Shown piece after piece: positions 11,564 through 22,435 of a stretch of DNA of 64,000 nt (position 1 is the first letter of the stretch; every line of letters begins with the position of its first letter). Source of the stretch: Fragum whitleyi (Eukaryota > Mollusca > Bivalvia > Cardiida > Cardiidae). The DNA lies in NCBI GenBank assembly GCA_948146395.1, contig OX411543.1, positions 56,349,689 to 56,413,688 of the forward strand, written 5' to 3'. A program made the position numbers and the translations under genes. A model generated the notes under the pieces. That model was not told where the DNA came from and did no database searches. It saw nothing but the letters and a program-made list of their open reading frames with translations.

Positions 11564-11904
11564 CATAGACGAAGGGCAAGTTCAGGATGCAAAAACATTT
11601 ACGAAAGGCTTATAATGTTAACTCGTTTTCCACGTATTTATACCTGCAAAACCGGTTACTGTACCATTACTTTTACAGTTTCGGGAAAGTTTTCATCTAA
11701 AAATTAGGGCTCATTTTGTGCGATGATGATAATATGAATGCCAATTTTTGTTGACACCTTGCGTTTACGATCTTTAAATAGGTGTCAGTCAGGAAATCGG
11801 AAAATGGATATCTTAAAGATAGATCGGATCAAGCAACCATAAATGTACCATAGAACAACCGTAGAACAATCATAGAATAACCCTGGTCAACTTACGATCA
11901 ACAG

Positions 11905-12294
11905 TATTCTGCGTAATTAATGAACTGGCAGGGCGGGGCTTAATCGTGACGTAATTTGGCGAGTAAACTTTTCAATAGTTTGGGTTCTTTCGAATTTTAG
12001 TCGGAAATCATCGTTAACGCGTGCAAATAACTGTATCCTAAATCTAAAGGATTCACGTGCTTTGAGAGAGAGATCACTTGTCATTGTTTGGTTATCAATA
12101 CCTCGTAACTTCAGCTTGATTAAGCTGAAGTTACGAGGATTTGGTAACCAATCTACGATTTAAAGTCTCGAGCTATTTATGTCGACTCTCTTTAGAAGTA
12201 GGTTATTTCAGATAAAAGCTGGTTTCCCTAAACCTTAAGTGCAACAACCCGTTACTTAGGCTCCGCCCTGCCAGGGCATTAATCATGGATAATA
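11905..12294. mobile_element. TIR element family F, copy 1 (uninterrupted)
   Basis: The left end TATTCTGCGTAATTAATGAA followed by CTGGCAGGGCGGGGC is inverted at the right end as GGCTCCGCCCTGCCAGGGCA followed by TTAATCATGGATAATA. A perfect hairpin lies at 12101-12138 (CGTAACTTCAGCTTGATTAA and its inverse). Copy 2 is 41088-41702. The flanks here are short AGAACAACCRT-like repeats on both sides (11850-11885 and 12293-12330). Family unknown. Confidence 0.8.
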
Positions 12295-12419
12295 GAATAA
12301 CTAAAGAACAACCGTGGATCAAAAATAGAACAATTATTAAATCATGTATAAATCAATTGATATTTTCACATGAAGCAATCTGTCGTCTAAAAATCATTAG
12401 TCAATAAAAATGGAGCGAT

Positions 12420-12545
12420 ACGATCGATTTGAATAAATTGTTGGTCAATTTGCACGATTTTGGAGCGTTCTCGGGTGTTTATGAGGGAGTGTTTTGAATG
12501 CAATTACTAGAACGCTGACTTAGCGGTTCAAGATTGTTTTGACCA
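12420..12545. repeat. Fragment of family H
   Basis: TTTTGGAGCGTTCTCGGGTG and GAGGGAGTGTTTTGAATGCA resemble the inner half of H elements (TTGGAGCGTTTTGGAATGG in H3). No end is present, so it is a broken copy directly left of H3. Confidence 0.5.
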
Positions 12546-12582
12546 GGATGAATGTCACTTTAGGATGACCTACTTAAGTACA

Positions 12583-12985
12583 GTTAATAACATTGTGAAA
12601 ATGACAAGGTGAATGATATTGAAATGATTTTGGAATGACATTGAATGGGTGGGAGGAGCGAGTTTTGAATGGAATGAAAAGGGAGGAAATACAATATCGC
12701 TAATTTTGTTCAAGATGAACAAAATTAGCGATATTAATTACCTCCCTTTAAAATATATACATAAAAGATCTATAAATAGCTTTCTGTGTCTTAACGAACT
12801 AATCAGTCGCATATTAATTAAATGAAGTCAGTGAAATCGCGGATTTTCCCAAACGATTTTTATTTTGATGTACTTGTTGGAGCGTTTTGGAATGGTTTGA
12901 ATGAGAGTTTGGCATGGGAAACTGGGGCGCTGAGTGAGCGGATAATGTTGGTTTTAATCAAGATGAATTTCACGACGACCTACTG
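12583..12985. mobile_element. Tc1/mariner-type MITE, family H, copy 3
   Basis: Left end TA|CAGTTAATAACATTGTGAAA, right end AATTTCACGACGACCTACTGTA. The centre is a long hairpin: GGGAGGAAATACAATATCGC pairs through CTAATTTTGTTC with its inverse (about 12683-12752). About 400 bp, like the other H copies. Confidence 0.75.
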
Positions 12986-13189
12986 TAGATCGAGGCTTGG
13001 AAGTCTAGTTTTTGATATAGAATAATCCACACTTGCATTTACAATAGAAACATAAACGAAACAATTTAGCCGTTGTCACGCTGAATAAAAAGCCCAAAGA
13101 TATTTAAAAAATGCGCTGAAGGCAGTGGATGCACAAAGTATGAGTCCGCATTATTTTTAAAATAAATTTTGACTGTATCTCCTGCCAAT

Positions 13190-13310
13190 GCAGGAAAATC
13201 TAGGGTTGTACAGGGCGAGGGTTCTATGCAAGACTGTACTAAGTGCATATACAGTTTATATACTCTTAGTACAGTATTGCACTTAACCATCGAGTGTTTT
13301 AGGAAGAAAC
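13190..13310. repeat. Hairpin family O, copy 1
   Basis: GACTGTACTAAGTGCATATA pairs with ATACTCTTAGTACAGT (13231-13278), flanked by GCGAGGGTTCTATG and CCATCGAGTG. The same arrangement is at 27615-27686 and 36085-36165. Two overlapping opposite-strand frames here arise from the palindrome. Confidence 0.6.
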
Positions 13311-13607
13311 GAATAAATACAGAAACAACGAAGAACAACATTGATTTAAGACTTTCTTGGTGTTTCATCATTTTCATTGAACCAATGACGGAAACTTTGG
13401 CAAAGATAGGATGTTTTGCATTAACTGTTCCTTAGTTTTGCCTTGCTATCATAAAAATGGCCCTGATACAACCTTCACAAAAATCCTTTCATTTCATGAG
13501 CAGGCCTGTTGCTAGAGGTTCGGCGTCAACTATGCAGAAAACTGTAGGGCGGCAAAAAACTCTTCAAATATTTAGATGATAATCGTATGTTTCAGTTTAA
13601 ATTCAAT

Positions 13608-14506
13608 TTCTTTAATGCTTTTCGGTGGTTTATCGAGAAATAACGGTAGATTATCACTTGATAATCTAACCGCAAAAGCAGTGAAATTATCAAAAACTTG
13701 TACCCTGCTTTTGTGCCTTTCATCCTATCTGACGTCATCTATGCGGGGCGAAATAAGTGACGTCACAATTAACGTTGCATAGCAATCACGTGCAAAATGA
13801 CGCGCTCTGAGAAAATATGTCCTAGAAATTTCACATTTTGTCTCATTTTTGCATTAAAGAAATAGAACAATCGTTTGTTTTACGTAAAAGATCGATTTAT
13901 ATTTCGTTTGGTGAACATCAAAAGCTACATTTTCACTCGTGGCTCCGCCACTCGTTAAAACATAGCTTTTGTTGTTCACTCAATGAAATATAAATCGATC
14001 TTACACTGAAACAAACGATTATCCTCTATTAATTTGTCATTGAGAGAACAACAAAGGCTATAATTTCACAAGTGGCGTGGCCACGAGTAAAAATATCATT
14101 TGTTGGTCACGGAATGGAAAAAGAATCGATCTTACTCGATTATTAATAAAACACGCGAGACACAATGTGATTTTTTCAGGAAAAAATATTGATTGTATAA
14201 AATGGTTTCCCTTGATAAAACCGAAACTTGTCGAGAATCAAAATTTAATTAAATCAACTAGGAAGTTCGATCCCTCTTTGTCCCTTTTTAATTTTTAGGA
14301 CATTTGTTTTAAAGCGCGTGATTGCAAGTTGCAACGTAACTTTCATGGTGATTTCATTTATTGGGCTGCGCTTAATTTGGGTCATTAGAGTGAAATTAAC
14401 AAAAGATAGGATTCAGTTTGTAATAACTTCACTAGTTTGGCGGTGAGTTTATCAAATGATAATCTAATGTTAATTCTCGATAATCTACCGAAAGGCATTA
14501 AAGAAA
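13608..14506. mobile_element. Palindromic element family E, copy 1 (complete)
   Basis: Left end TTTAATGCTTTTCGGTGGTT plus GATTATCACTTGATAATCT; right end is the inverse, ending CTACCGAAAGGCATTAAAG. The ends are about 65 bp. Inside the left half are TGACGTCATC (about 13729), GTGACGTCAC (about 13758) and CACGTGCAAAATGACGCGC (about 13787). The right half carries a diverged inverse of that block (GCGCGTGATTGCAAGTTGCA). A 110-bp hairpin, GATCGATTTATATTTC to its inverse, lies at 13890-14002. No protein is encoded. Copies 2 to 4 are at 16489, 15248 and 49900. Confidence 0.8.
13890..14002. repeat. Inner hairpin of E1
   Basis: GATCGATTTATATTTCGTTT, AAAGCTACATTTTCACTCGT and the loop GGCTCCGCC pair with the inverse sequence ending GAAATATAAATCGATC. 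In E2 the same hairpin is shorter, with TATATTTTCGTGAAAATATA as its core. Confidence 0.8.
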
Positions 14507-14636
14507 CAAACAAAAACACGAATTTAAAAGGCATATATTGTTAAAATTGCTGTACGTAAAAACATGTATGAAAATGGTTTACACCGACATCTTTTCAATT
14601 ACGCCCTATTTGAAAGAACGCAATCGATGTTGACGA

Positions 14637-14653
14637 CCCCCCCCCCCCCCCCC
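14637..14653. repeat. Poly-C run
   Basis: About 17 C in a row. Its length is likely unstable. Confidence 0.8.
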
Positions 14654-14695
14654 TTTGAATATTTGTATTTTCAAACCCCCTTTACAAAAATCCTC

Positions 14696-14926
14696 TTAAC
14701 CCTTTGCTATTTAATCCCTGCTTTTTACGTGCCTGTGATTTTATGAATGAGAAAACATTGTGAAAAAAAAAGAAGAAATTGCTTCTGACAAGCAATTTCT
14801 TCTTTTTCACACAATTTTCTACCCTAATGAATGGTTATTTTTCAAATTAAATCCACTTTAAATTTTGATCTCCAAAACCTTTGAATTTGAACAGGTCCAA
14901 AATTTTGTAAAACAGGAAAGGGTTAA
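14696..14926 (+). mobile_element. piggyBac-like TTAA MITE, family G, copy 1
   Basis: The element (14700-14922) starts CCCTTTGCTATTTAATCC and ends CAGGAAAGGG, with TTAA immediately outside both ends. The centre is a hairpin, AGAAGAAATTGCTTCTGACA against its inverse. TTAA target duplications and CCC...GGG ends are the hallmark of piggyBac elements. At about 223 bp without any frame it is non-autonomous. Five other copies lie in the window (41153, 51320, 53886, 59980/62741 and 63132), and they look very similar to each other. Confidence 0.88.
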
Positions 14927-15247
14927 AATGTCTGCTAGACGTATCCATTTCCCATTTTTCAGTGAACGTGACATATTCAACATTTCAAGCGAAAGGCATC
15001 ATATGATAAGTGCGTGAACTGTCGACCCCAGTCACACTGCGCGAATTACGCTTGCTGACTTTGCTCGAAACCTGTCGCACTTAGATGATGAACTGAATCT
15101 AGAATCATCAATCTTCCTCCCTGTGTAAGCATATCTGGAATGTGACCTCAAATAGACCTCTTCTAGAGACAATGTCTTTTTTAAAAAGCCGAGTTCACAG
15201 ATGGCCCTTGCTTGTGAGACGGACAATATTATCACATATTTATTATC

Positions 15248-16060
15248 TTTTCTTGAATGCTTTTCCGTTGATGATCGAGAAAAAAATCAGTATTTTATCT
15301 TTTGATAAACTCGCCGTTTAAACAGTGAAAAAAAACGTATACCTGACTTTCGTTTATTTCATCCTTTCTAACTTTATCTTAGCGCAGCCTTATAAGAGAC
15401 GTCATATTTATAAGAGAACATTGCACAACAACCATATGCAAAATATCGCGTTTTAAGTCCAAAATTTTTCACATTTCGTCCCATTACTACTTCGAGGAAA
15501 TAGAAGATATAGCTTTTGTTGTTCACTCGAACTAAGCAGGGACCCGCGTACTTCAAATGGCGCATCTCATAACAAGTAATATTTCCACTCGTGAAGATAT
15601 AGTCTTTCTTGTTCACTCGAGTAAAGATCAATCGGTCTTACACTTAAACAAACGATCTATTCTACACTTCTTGTTTACCAAGCAGAGACCCGCGTACTCT
15701 AAATGGCGCAACTCAACCCAAGTAACATTTCCACTAGTGGCTCTACCACTCGTGAAAATATAGCTTTTGTTGTTCACTCGATGAAAGATAAATCGGTCTT
15801 ACACCGAAGCAAACGATCTATCATACATTTCTTGTGTACCAAGCAGGTACCCGCGTACTTCAAATGGCGCAACTCAACACAAGTAATATTTCAACTCGTG
15901 GCTCTGCCACTCGTGAAAATATAGCTTTTTTTGTTCACACGATGAAAGATAAATCAGTCTTAACTGAAACAAACGATATATTTTATATAACTTGTGTACC
16001 AAGCAAGGGCCCGTGTACTTCAAATTGCGTTCTTTACACATTCTGCGCATTCCTGTAATA
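15248..16060 (+). mobile_element. Element family E, copy 3, with internal tandem expansion
   Basis: The left end TTGAATGCTTTTCCGTTGAT matches E1, but the right inverted end is missing. The 3' part is a tandem array of about 145-160 bp units starting at about 15534, 15679 and 15837, with a partial unit at 16001. Each unit starts CCCGCGTACT or CCCGTGTACT and contains TTCACTCG and AACGAT. The palindromic loop of E1 seems to have been amplified here. Confidence 0.75.
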
Positions 16061-16488
16061 AAATATTATCTTGAAAAAAAAAATTGAATATTTTTCTCTC
16101 ACTGATTCAGGATGGGTTAGGTATTCCAGGTTTGGGATTACATTGCGTGAATAACAGAATCACGCACCAGTTTCTCAAATAACCGTCTAACACGTCAGCA
16201 GCTGTCTATAGGTTATCTCGGTAAAAAAAAGAAACTATGAATTTCTTTTATTCTGAGTTTCTCGTCATTTAATTTTTGCCCTGATTTTTTCTTGACATAA
16301 AATTTCCTTTTACTTCAAATTCAAATTCTTTTATTGGTTTGAAAAATCCGGTTATATGATTGTCACCAAGAACATACAAACAACAAACATACAAGACAGA
16401 ACTTATCAAAAAGTATCTACTAGATAGGTATACTCGTATAAAGTATGAACCGCCGGGGTAGATATCAAGAGCCAGAGTCAAATCCTTT
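16061..16488. other. Stretch with nothing recognised
   Basis: AT-rich, lying between two E elements. A 70-residue minus-strand frame at 16269-16481 has no recognisable motif. Confidence 0.4.
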
Positions 16489-16893
16489 TCTTTAATGCTT
16501 TTCGGTGGTTAATCGAGAAATAACGGTAGATTATCACTTGATAATCTCACCGCAAAATCAGTGAAATTATCAAAAATTTATACCCTGCTTTTGTGCATTT
16601 CATCCTATCTGACGTCATCTATGCGGGGCGAAATAAGTGACGTCACAATTAACGTTGCATAGCAATCACGTGCAAAATGACGCGCTTTACGAAAATATGT
16701 CCTAGAAATGTCACATTTTGTCTCATTTTTGCATTAAAGAAATAGAATAATCGTTTGCTTTTCGTTTAAGATCGATTTATATTTCATTTCGTGAGCAACA
16801 AAAGCTATATTTTCGTGAAAATATAGCTTTTGTTGTTCACTCAGTGAAATATAAATCAATCTTACACTGAAACAAACGATTATCCTCTATATA
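16489..16893 (+). mobile_element. Element family E, copy 2 (left half)
   Basis: Nearly identical to 13608-14030 over about 400 bp, including TGACGTCATC, GTGACGTCAC and CACGTGCAAAATGACGCGC, but lacking the right inverted half. The central palindrome is a clean GTGAGCAACAAAAGCTATAT and inverse. High identity to E1 over 200 bp (13725-13870) suggests recent duplication or conversion. Confidence 0.8.
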
Positions 16894-17281
16894 GTCTAAT
16901 TTAAAATCATTGCAACCAGAGCTTGAAGAAAGCTGTTATTGCTACGCTTCTGAATCACAATGACAAAACACGCCCAAAGTTAATCATTTTTATATAATTA
17001 ATTTTATGGTATCTATGACCAATTTTACAGTTAACGATGACCCTAAACACATGCATATCTTATGATATGTTTCTTTTAATCATAAGTTTATAAACAAAAA
17101 TAAAATTAAAAAAAAATCTAAGACTTATCTAGACCTAAAGAAACAGCGGATGACATTTTTATTTTACTTGATTTGCTCTTTTAAACGATGTTGAAATCCG
17201 TTATCGTAAATACAGCTTTTAAGAAAAATAGTAGTGTAAGTGTGTTTTGGGGACAATGTTGTTCGTGTGCAGGCTCGGCTT
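16894..17281. other. AT-rich stretch, nothing recognised
   Basis: No frame, hairpin or repeat partner seen. Confidence 0.4.
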
Positions 17282-17391
17282 AACAAACAAACAAACAAAC
17301 AAACAAACAAACAAACAAACAAACAAACAAACAAACAAACAAACAAACAAACAAACAAACAAACAAACAAACAAACAAACAAACAAACAAA
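17282..17391. repeat. (AAAC)n microsatellite, about 27 units
   Basis: A pure CAAA/AAAC run of about 110 bp. It produces the meaningless CLFV-repeat frames on the minus strand. Perfect purity over this length suggests a highly mutable locus. Confidence 0.95.
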
Positions 17392-17532
17392 TTAAGACGA
17401 CAAAAGCCTTGTAGACACCGGATGAATAAAAAACCAAAAGTGAATCATTTTATTTACTGTGTAAATCAAAAGCACCTCCAAAACACCTTCAAAATACCTT
17501 TTTTTGCAGTTACATCGTAGTAAAGTGATTTA

Positions 17533-17566
17533 TCCCCCCCCCTCCCCCCCCAAAAAAAAAGAAAGA
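17533..17566. repeat. C-rich and A-rich slippage tract
   Basis: CCCCCCCCC TCCCCCCCC followed directly by a run of A and GAAAGAAA. Confidence 0.8.
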
Positions 17567-18020
17567 AATAATAATAGAAAATAAATAATAAATTAATTTT
17601 AAAAAATGCGAACATTGATTGTGTTAGACAAGCAAGTTTAGGCCCAATGGGTAAGTATGATTTAAAACATATGACTTTTGCTACAAAGTGTCTGTCTAAC
17701 AACTTAACCATAGAGCTTTTTCAAGTGAAAGATTGTATTTTAATCCATAAATCAGACATAAATGTGACCCGTCATACGAAAATGGAGGGAAGCAGGGAAC
17801 TCTGTTAAATCAGTGTTACGAAAAAAGAATTCCAGTATAGGTCAAAAAGATGGCGAACTTCGGAAATAAAAATGATGGTAGAATAAGTATTCTAGATTCA
17901 GATAGTTTGTTATTTTTCAGCAGTTTCGACCTTGGTTAATCTGCGCATACCGCGCTGTCTGGTCAGGATTGACATATATCGCACTTTTTAGATGATCCTC
18001 TAACCGTCACAGGTCACCAT
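17567..18020. other. Stretch with one short start-like frame
   Basis: AAGATGGCGAACTTC at 17848 is a good start context, but the frame closes after 28-30 codons and nothing downstream supports an exon. Otherwise no feature. Confidence 0.4.
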
Positions 18021-18024
18021 CCAA

Positions 18025-18370
18025 AGCATTCGGAACATCGCTCGGACTTTTCCGTAAACTGGAAAGTACCTCGGTAGTAATTTTGGGTCGTTGTTTAGGT
18101 AATTCGGCTTCTGGTGGTCCTTCGGTCATTTATACGCTTGAAGAAAATGACATTTTTGTCATTCAGTTATGCATGTATTATGCCTTCTTTTATTTTTACG
18201 TTTTGTTTTATGCAACGTCATCCTTAGCGGGATCGTTTGTGTCTGTGACGTCATACAAACCCACGTGCAAAATGACGCGCTTTTATGGCCGCGCCCGTAT
18301 TATTCCCGAGGTCTATTCCGTAGAATCGGCGAGGGTTCCCGATTGCATCCAAAGCTGAAATAAAACTTTG
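18025..18370 (+). repeat. Dispersed repeat D, copy 1
   Basis: Matches 23388-23782 in order: CATTCGGAACATCGCTCGGA, ACTTTTCCGTA, GGTAATTCGGCTTCTGG, the GGGATCGTTTGT block and GCGCTTTTATGGCCGCGCC. It also carries AACGTCATCC, GTGACGTCATAC and CACGTGCAAAATGACGCGC, the same motif order as family E. A 91-residue frame across it is not conserved in copy 2. Confidence 0.7.
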
Positions 18371-18433
18371 TAAATGTACTTTGTACAGGACAATATGATA
18401 ACAATGACACTTAAGTTATTTACAGTGTGTAGT

Positions 18434-20794
18434 CTATGGCGTGTAATCGGTTGCAAAATTATATGAAAAAAATAATTGTTCTATAATACGAATATTTATT
18501 CCAAAAATAAATAAATTATGGTAAAAAGAAAATATATATTCAATAAATTAAATTATTTGTTCTATAGTTATTTATATTTATTCAATAATGATAAATATTT
18601 ATTCTATAATTATGATTATTTTTTTTAAAAAAATAAATAATTTATTCGATAATCAAAAATAATTATTCTATAATTGTAAATATTTGTTGTAAAATGAAAA
18701 AAAAAATATTGTATAATTTAAAATATTTATTGTATAATTTAAAAAATATTTATTGTATAATCTAAAATATTTGTTCAAAGATTGAACATAAATAATTTTT
18801 TCTATAATTTAAAATAATTTATTCAATACCTCACACAAAATATTTATTCAATAATTAGCATTCTGGGAAGGAAGTGGCTAGCCATAGACTGGGAACGTGA
18901 TCGACTTTCACGATAGACTGGAAATCTCCCCAATCTACGTTACTTCCCGGAAGATTTTAACAGGCTCAATTACGAAGTTGACTCTGATATTACTTTCAAA
19001 GAGTGAAAAACTGACGAAATTCATATACCCTTCAAATAAATTTAACCGATTTATTGATTTTCTGCGGTACTCCCCTTTGGCTGGCCAGCTGTTAAGAAAA
19101 ATCAGTTTGGCGAAATCGTATAACTTAAAACTGTTCCTAAATGAAAGTCTTTTTGAGAAAATTCATATGACAGTCCTTGAGTCGCGAGAGACAATGTGAT
19201 GAATTGAACAGGAGGACCATATTGGTCCTATATCGCTCACCTTCATCTTTTTGACTCCCCACTTAGCAAAATTTAATGCTTTAAAAATCATTGAATGATC
19301 ACTAAATGTTTTAAAGAAAGAGATTATTCTATTCCCATGATCCCTGCATAAGTTTTCTAGCCACTTCTAAGCAAGTTTTTCCTTGGGGAAAACACAAGGG
19401 GGATTTAACCTTTGACAAGATAAACATATTGAAATACTGTTAACCCCTAGAGTTGGTAAAGAGAATAAAGGCTATTTTTCCTGTATTTTCTCATATGACA
19501 AAACTTTTCTCAAAAGGGATTATCATTTTGACTATATACCCGGTATACATTCTAACCAAATTTTATGAAAATTGGGCCATATGTGTGGCCTATAGAGTGA
19601 AAACAAGAAAGTTGTCATTAGACTCCTTTTCACGTGATATGGCATGGATTCTTCCCATTTTCAATAGGGTCCATTCTTGTGACCTGACCAATATTTTGAC
19701 CAACGTCATCAAGATTGGACCATAATTATGACTTCTAGAGTGTTAACAAGAAAATTTTTATTAAGACCCCTTTCCCCGTGATATGACATGGATTCTCAAT
19801 GGGGTTCATTCTTGTGACCTGACCATTATTCTGACCAACGTTCATCAAGATTGGGTCATTAATATGGCTTCTAGAGTGTAAACAAGAAAATTGTCAACAA
19901 GGCCCCATTCCTCGTGATATGGCATAGATCCCTCTTATTTTCAATAGGGTTCATTCTTGTGACCTGGCCAAAATTCTGACCAAGTTTCATAAAGATTGGG
20001 CCATATTTGTGGCCTCTTGAGTGTAAACACTTAAACTGTTGATGACGGACGACACACAACACACGAAGGACATTCATTGGTCACAAAAGCTTACCTTTCC
20101 TCAAAAAAACTTTCATTTAGGAACAGTTTTAAGTAATACGATTTCGCCAAACTGATTTTTCTTAACAACTGGCTAGCCAAAGGGGAGTACCACCGAAAAT
20201 CAATAAATCGGTTAAATTTTATTGAAGGGTAGATAAATTTCGTCACTTTTTCTCTCTTTGGAAGTATTAACACCGTCAACCTCGTGATTGAGCCTGTTAA
20301 AATCTTCCGGGAAGTAACGTAGATTTGCCAGTCTAGATCGTGAAAGTCGATCACGTTCCCAGTCTATGGCTAGCCACTTCCTTCCCAGAATGCTAATTAT
20401 TGAATAAATATTTTGTGTGAGGTATTGAATAAATTATTTTAAATTATAGAAAAAATTATTTATGCTTAATCTTTGAACAAATATTTTAGATTATACAATA
20501 AATATTTTAAATTATACAACAAATATTTTTTTCTTTATACAACAAATATTTACAATTATAGAATAATTATTTTTGATTATCGAATAAATTATTTTTAAAA
20601 AAAAAAAAAATAATCATAATTATAGAATAAATATTTATCATTATTGAATAAATATAGATAACTATAGAACAAATAATCTAATTTATTGAATATATATTTT
20701 CTTTTTACCATAATTTATTTATTTTTGGAATAAATATTCGTATTATAGAACAATTATTTTTTCATATAATTTTGCAACCGATTACACGCCATAG
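18434..20794. mobile_element. 2.36-kb foldback element with 0.7-kb inverted arms
   Basis: The left arm 18434-19160 and right arm 20097-20794 are inverse copies. The ends are CTATGGCGTGTAATCGGTTG and its inverse, followed by an extremely AT-rich array of ATTTATTCTATAAT-like words (18465-18850 / 20395-20765). Then comes a non-repetitive inner arm (TGGGAAGGAAGTGGCTAGCC ... TAAAACTGTTCCTAAATGAA). TAGT at 18430-18433 and 20795-20798 is a candidate 4-bp target duplication. The loop is a tandem-unit element. Long inverted arms with short tandem motifs and no transposase define foldback-type elements. Confidence 0.82.
19198..20096 (+). repeat. Tandem-unit element forming the foldback loop
   Basis: Starts near ACAGGAGGACCATATTGGTC and ends near GGTCACAAAAGCTTACC. 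Three to four units of 135-165 bp carry CTAGAGTGTTAACAAG, TGATATGRCATGGATTC and CATTCTTGTGACCTGACCA. The tail GATGACGGACGACACACAAC precedes the end. It was probably inserted into the foldback before or after the arms formed. Confidence 0.75.
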
Positions 20795-20833
20795 TAGTCG
20801 TTGTAATCGTATTATCATCTTATTTGGTCCGTA

Positions 20834-21250
20834 CAATTAAGAACATCCTGAAATTGACAAGGTGGTTAAATTTGGATTGAAATTGCATGACTAGGAAATT
20901 TGATTTATGGACAAAATTAAAGGGGTGTAATACGATAGTGCTAATTTTGTTAGGGATGATCGAATTTTGCAATATCTTTTTACCTGCCTTTAAAAATTAT
21001 TCACACTTTCCTATTAATGGATAAGTGTGTCTTCATGGACCAATCACTTTTATAAAAAACACTTCAACCAATACAATCACTGGATGATGAAAACGAATTT
21101 CTGAAAAGCATTCAATGATTTCGGAACGTTTTTGAACGTTTTCGGAGCCAGCGAGTGTTTTGAATACATAAGATGGAGCGATGTGCGATAGGTTTTGAAT
21201 GGTTTACATAAGAGATGTGTGTCAATTTCACGATCTTAATAACTGTCAAC
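20834..21250. mobile_element. Tc1/mariner-type MITE, family H, copy 4
   Basis: Left end TACAATTAAGAACATCCTGA, right end TTCACGATCTTAATAACTGT. The centre has GTGCTAATTTTGTTAGGGA and its degraded inverse. More diverged than H3 and H5. Confidence 0.65.
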
Positions 21251-21720
21251 TATTGCCAGGTAGTTTGGCTGCTTAATTAGAAATTAACGTCCAAGAATAC
21301 AAACAAACTAGTTCAGGGAGCCATAACTCTCTTCGTCAACAATGTTTTTACTTACCATTTTATAGGACTGCGTAGATGCAACATTCACGCAAGTGACGAG
21401 CAAAGAAATAAATTAAATTGATGAAAGCACTGTAATTGTGCGGCCTTGAATGACTGAAAGGGTTATTTTTCAGGGAATTAAGATATATTTATTTCTGACG
21501 AAAAAAGTCCATTTTATCACAAGTTGTTAATTGTTAAACAGTAGCGCATATGTTACCTTGCAATATAAAAGACCGTCTGTAATGTTAGTGTTTGTCAAAA
21601 CTAAGGTTCATGTAGTGTTTGAGACCCAATTTTAAGGGCACTTCATTTGCCAAGTAAAAGCAGTATGTCGAGGTATATTATTTATCAAAATGAAGCTATC
21701 TATGATTACATATTTTTTCA
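21251..21720. other. Stretch with nothing recognised
   Basis: No frame or repeat partner seen. Confidence 0.4.
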
Positions 21721-21724
21721 GAGA

Positions 21725-21995
21725 AGTAGATTTTGTTATATTTCACAATAAGGGGCCTTTTTTTGGTGACACGACAGCCCATAGCACCAAAGTTATCAGC
21801 CTGATCAGGATTTAAAGAAGGATTCTGAAAGAGTTTGTCCTAATTATCATTCCTATCAAATCCGGTTGAATTCTGACAAGTAGTCACTCTCAAATAGAGA
21901 CCCTTTTTTAAAAAAAAAAAAACTTTAACGGACGCTCTAACGACGGACACCAGGCCACGACTAGCCCCGCTGGACTTCGTCCAGTGGAGCTAAAA
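21725..21995 (+). repeat. Tandem-unit-class element with hairpin tail
   Basis: The body has no clear repeated unit, but the right end shows the class-specific end module. CTAACGACGGACACC is followed by a stem-loop, GCTGGACTTCGTCCAG, then TGGAGCTAAAAAAA. GAGCTAAA after a stem-loop also ends the elements at 36609, 50690 and 58265, whose bodies are unrelated. Confidence 0.6.
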
Positions 21996-22146
21996 AAACA
22001 GGCAAAAAGGCGAAGTAGGTCCCACGCTCTTTAAGCTCTCTGAAAACCAGATAAAGACCCGTTGTAAGGCGGCTGATATTATCAAGTGACGTCATTTAGG
22101 GATAACAACATATAATTTATTTTAACATGAAAATTTTCCTTTTCCA

Positions 22147-22160
22147 TTCGAATATACCCC
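22147..22160. repeat. Poly-C run
   Basis: A run of 13 to 14 C following ATATA. Confidence 0.8.
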
Positions 22161-22270
22161 CCCCCCCCCATAGTTGCATACCTATGTGGCAGTAAATATT
22201 GTAGTAAAAGACAGGGTTTTTTTTGCCTAAATATAAAATCATGGGGATGTCAAATTAAGGGACAGATAGT

Positions 22271-22435
22271 TTAAGGTAGTGGACCCGTAATAGTTCCGCA
22301 ACATTTAGGAAGTAATGAACCTTAAAAGTGTTAACCGAGGTTTCCCAATGATTTTCATTAGGAAACCTCGGTCAACATTGTGAAAGTTCATGTGTTCCGA
22401 AATATTGCAGAACTATTACGGGTCCACTACCTTAA
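22271..22435. mobile_element. Palindromic TTAA MITE, family B, copy 2
   Basis: TTAA|GGTAGTGGACCCGTAATAG at the left and CTATTACGGGTCCACTACC-like inverse |TTAA at the right, with intact TTAA on both sides. This is the best preserved copy of the family. Confidence 0.85.

Noticed and set aside
17164..17437. Two minus-strand frames rich in CLFV repeats
   Set aside because: They are translations of the (AAAC)n microsatellite.
17848..17940. AAGATGGCGAACTTC start with about 28 codons
   Set aside because: Good start context but a very short frame, with no splice donor or downstream exon that fits.
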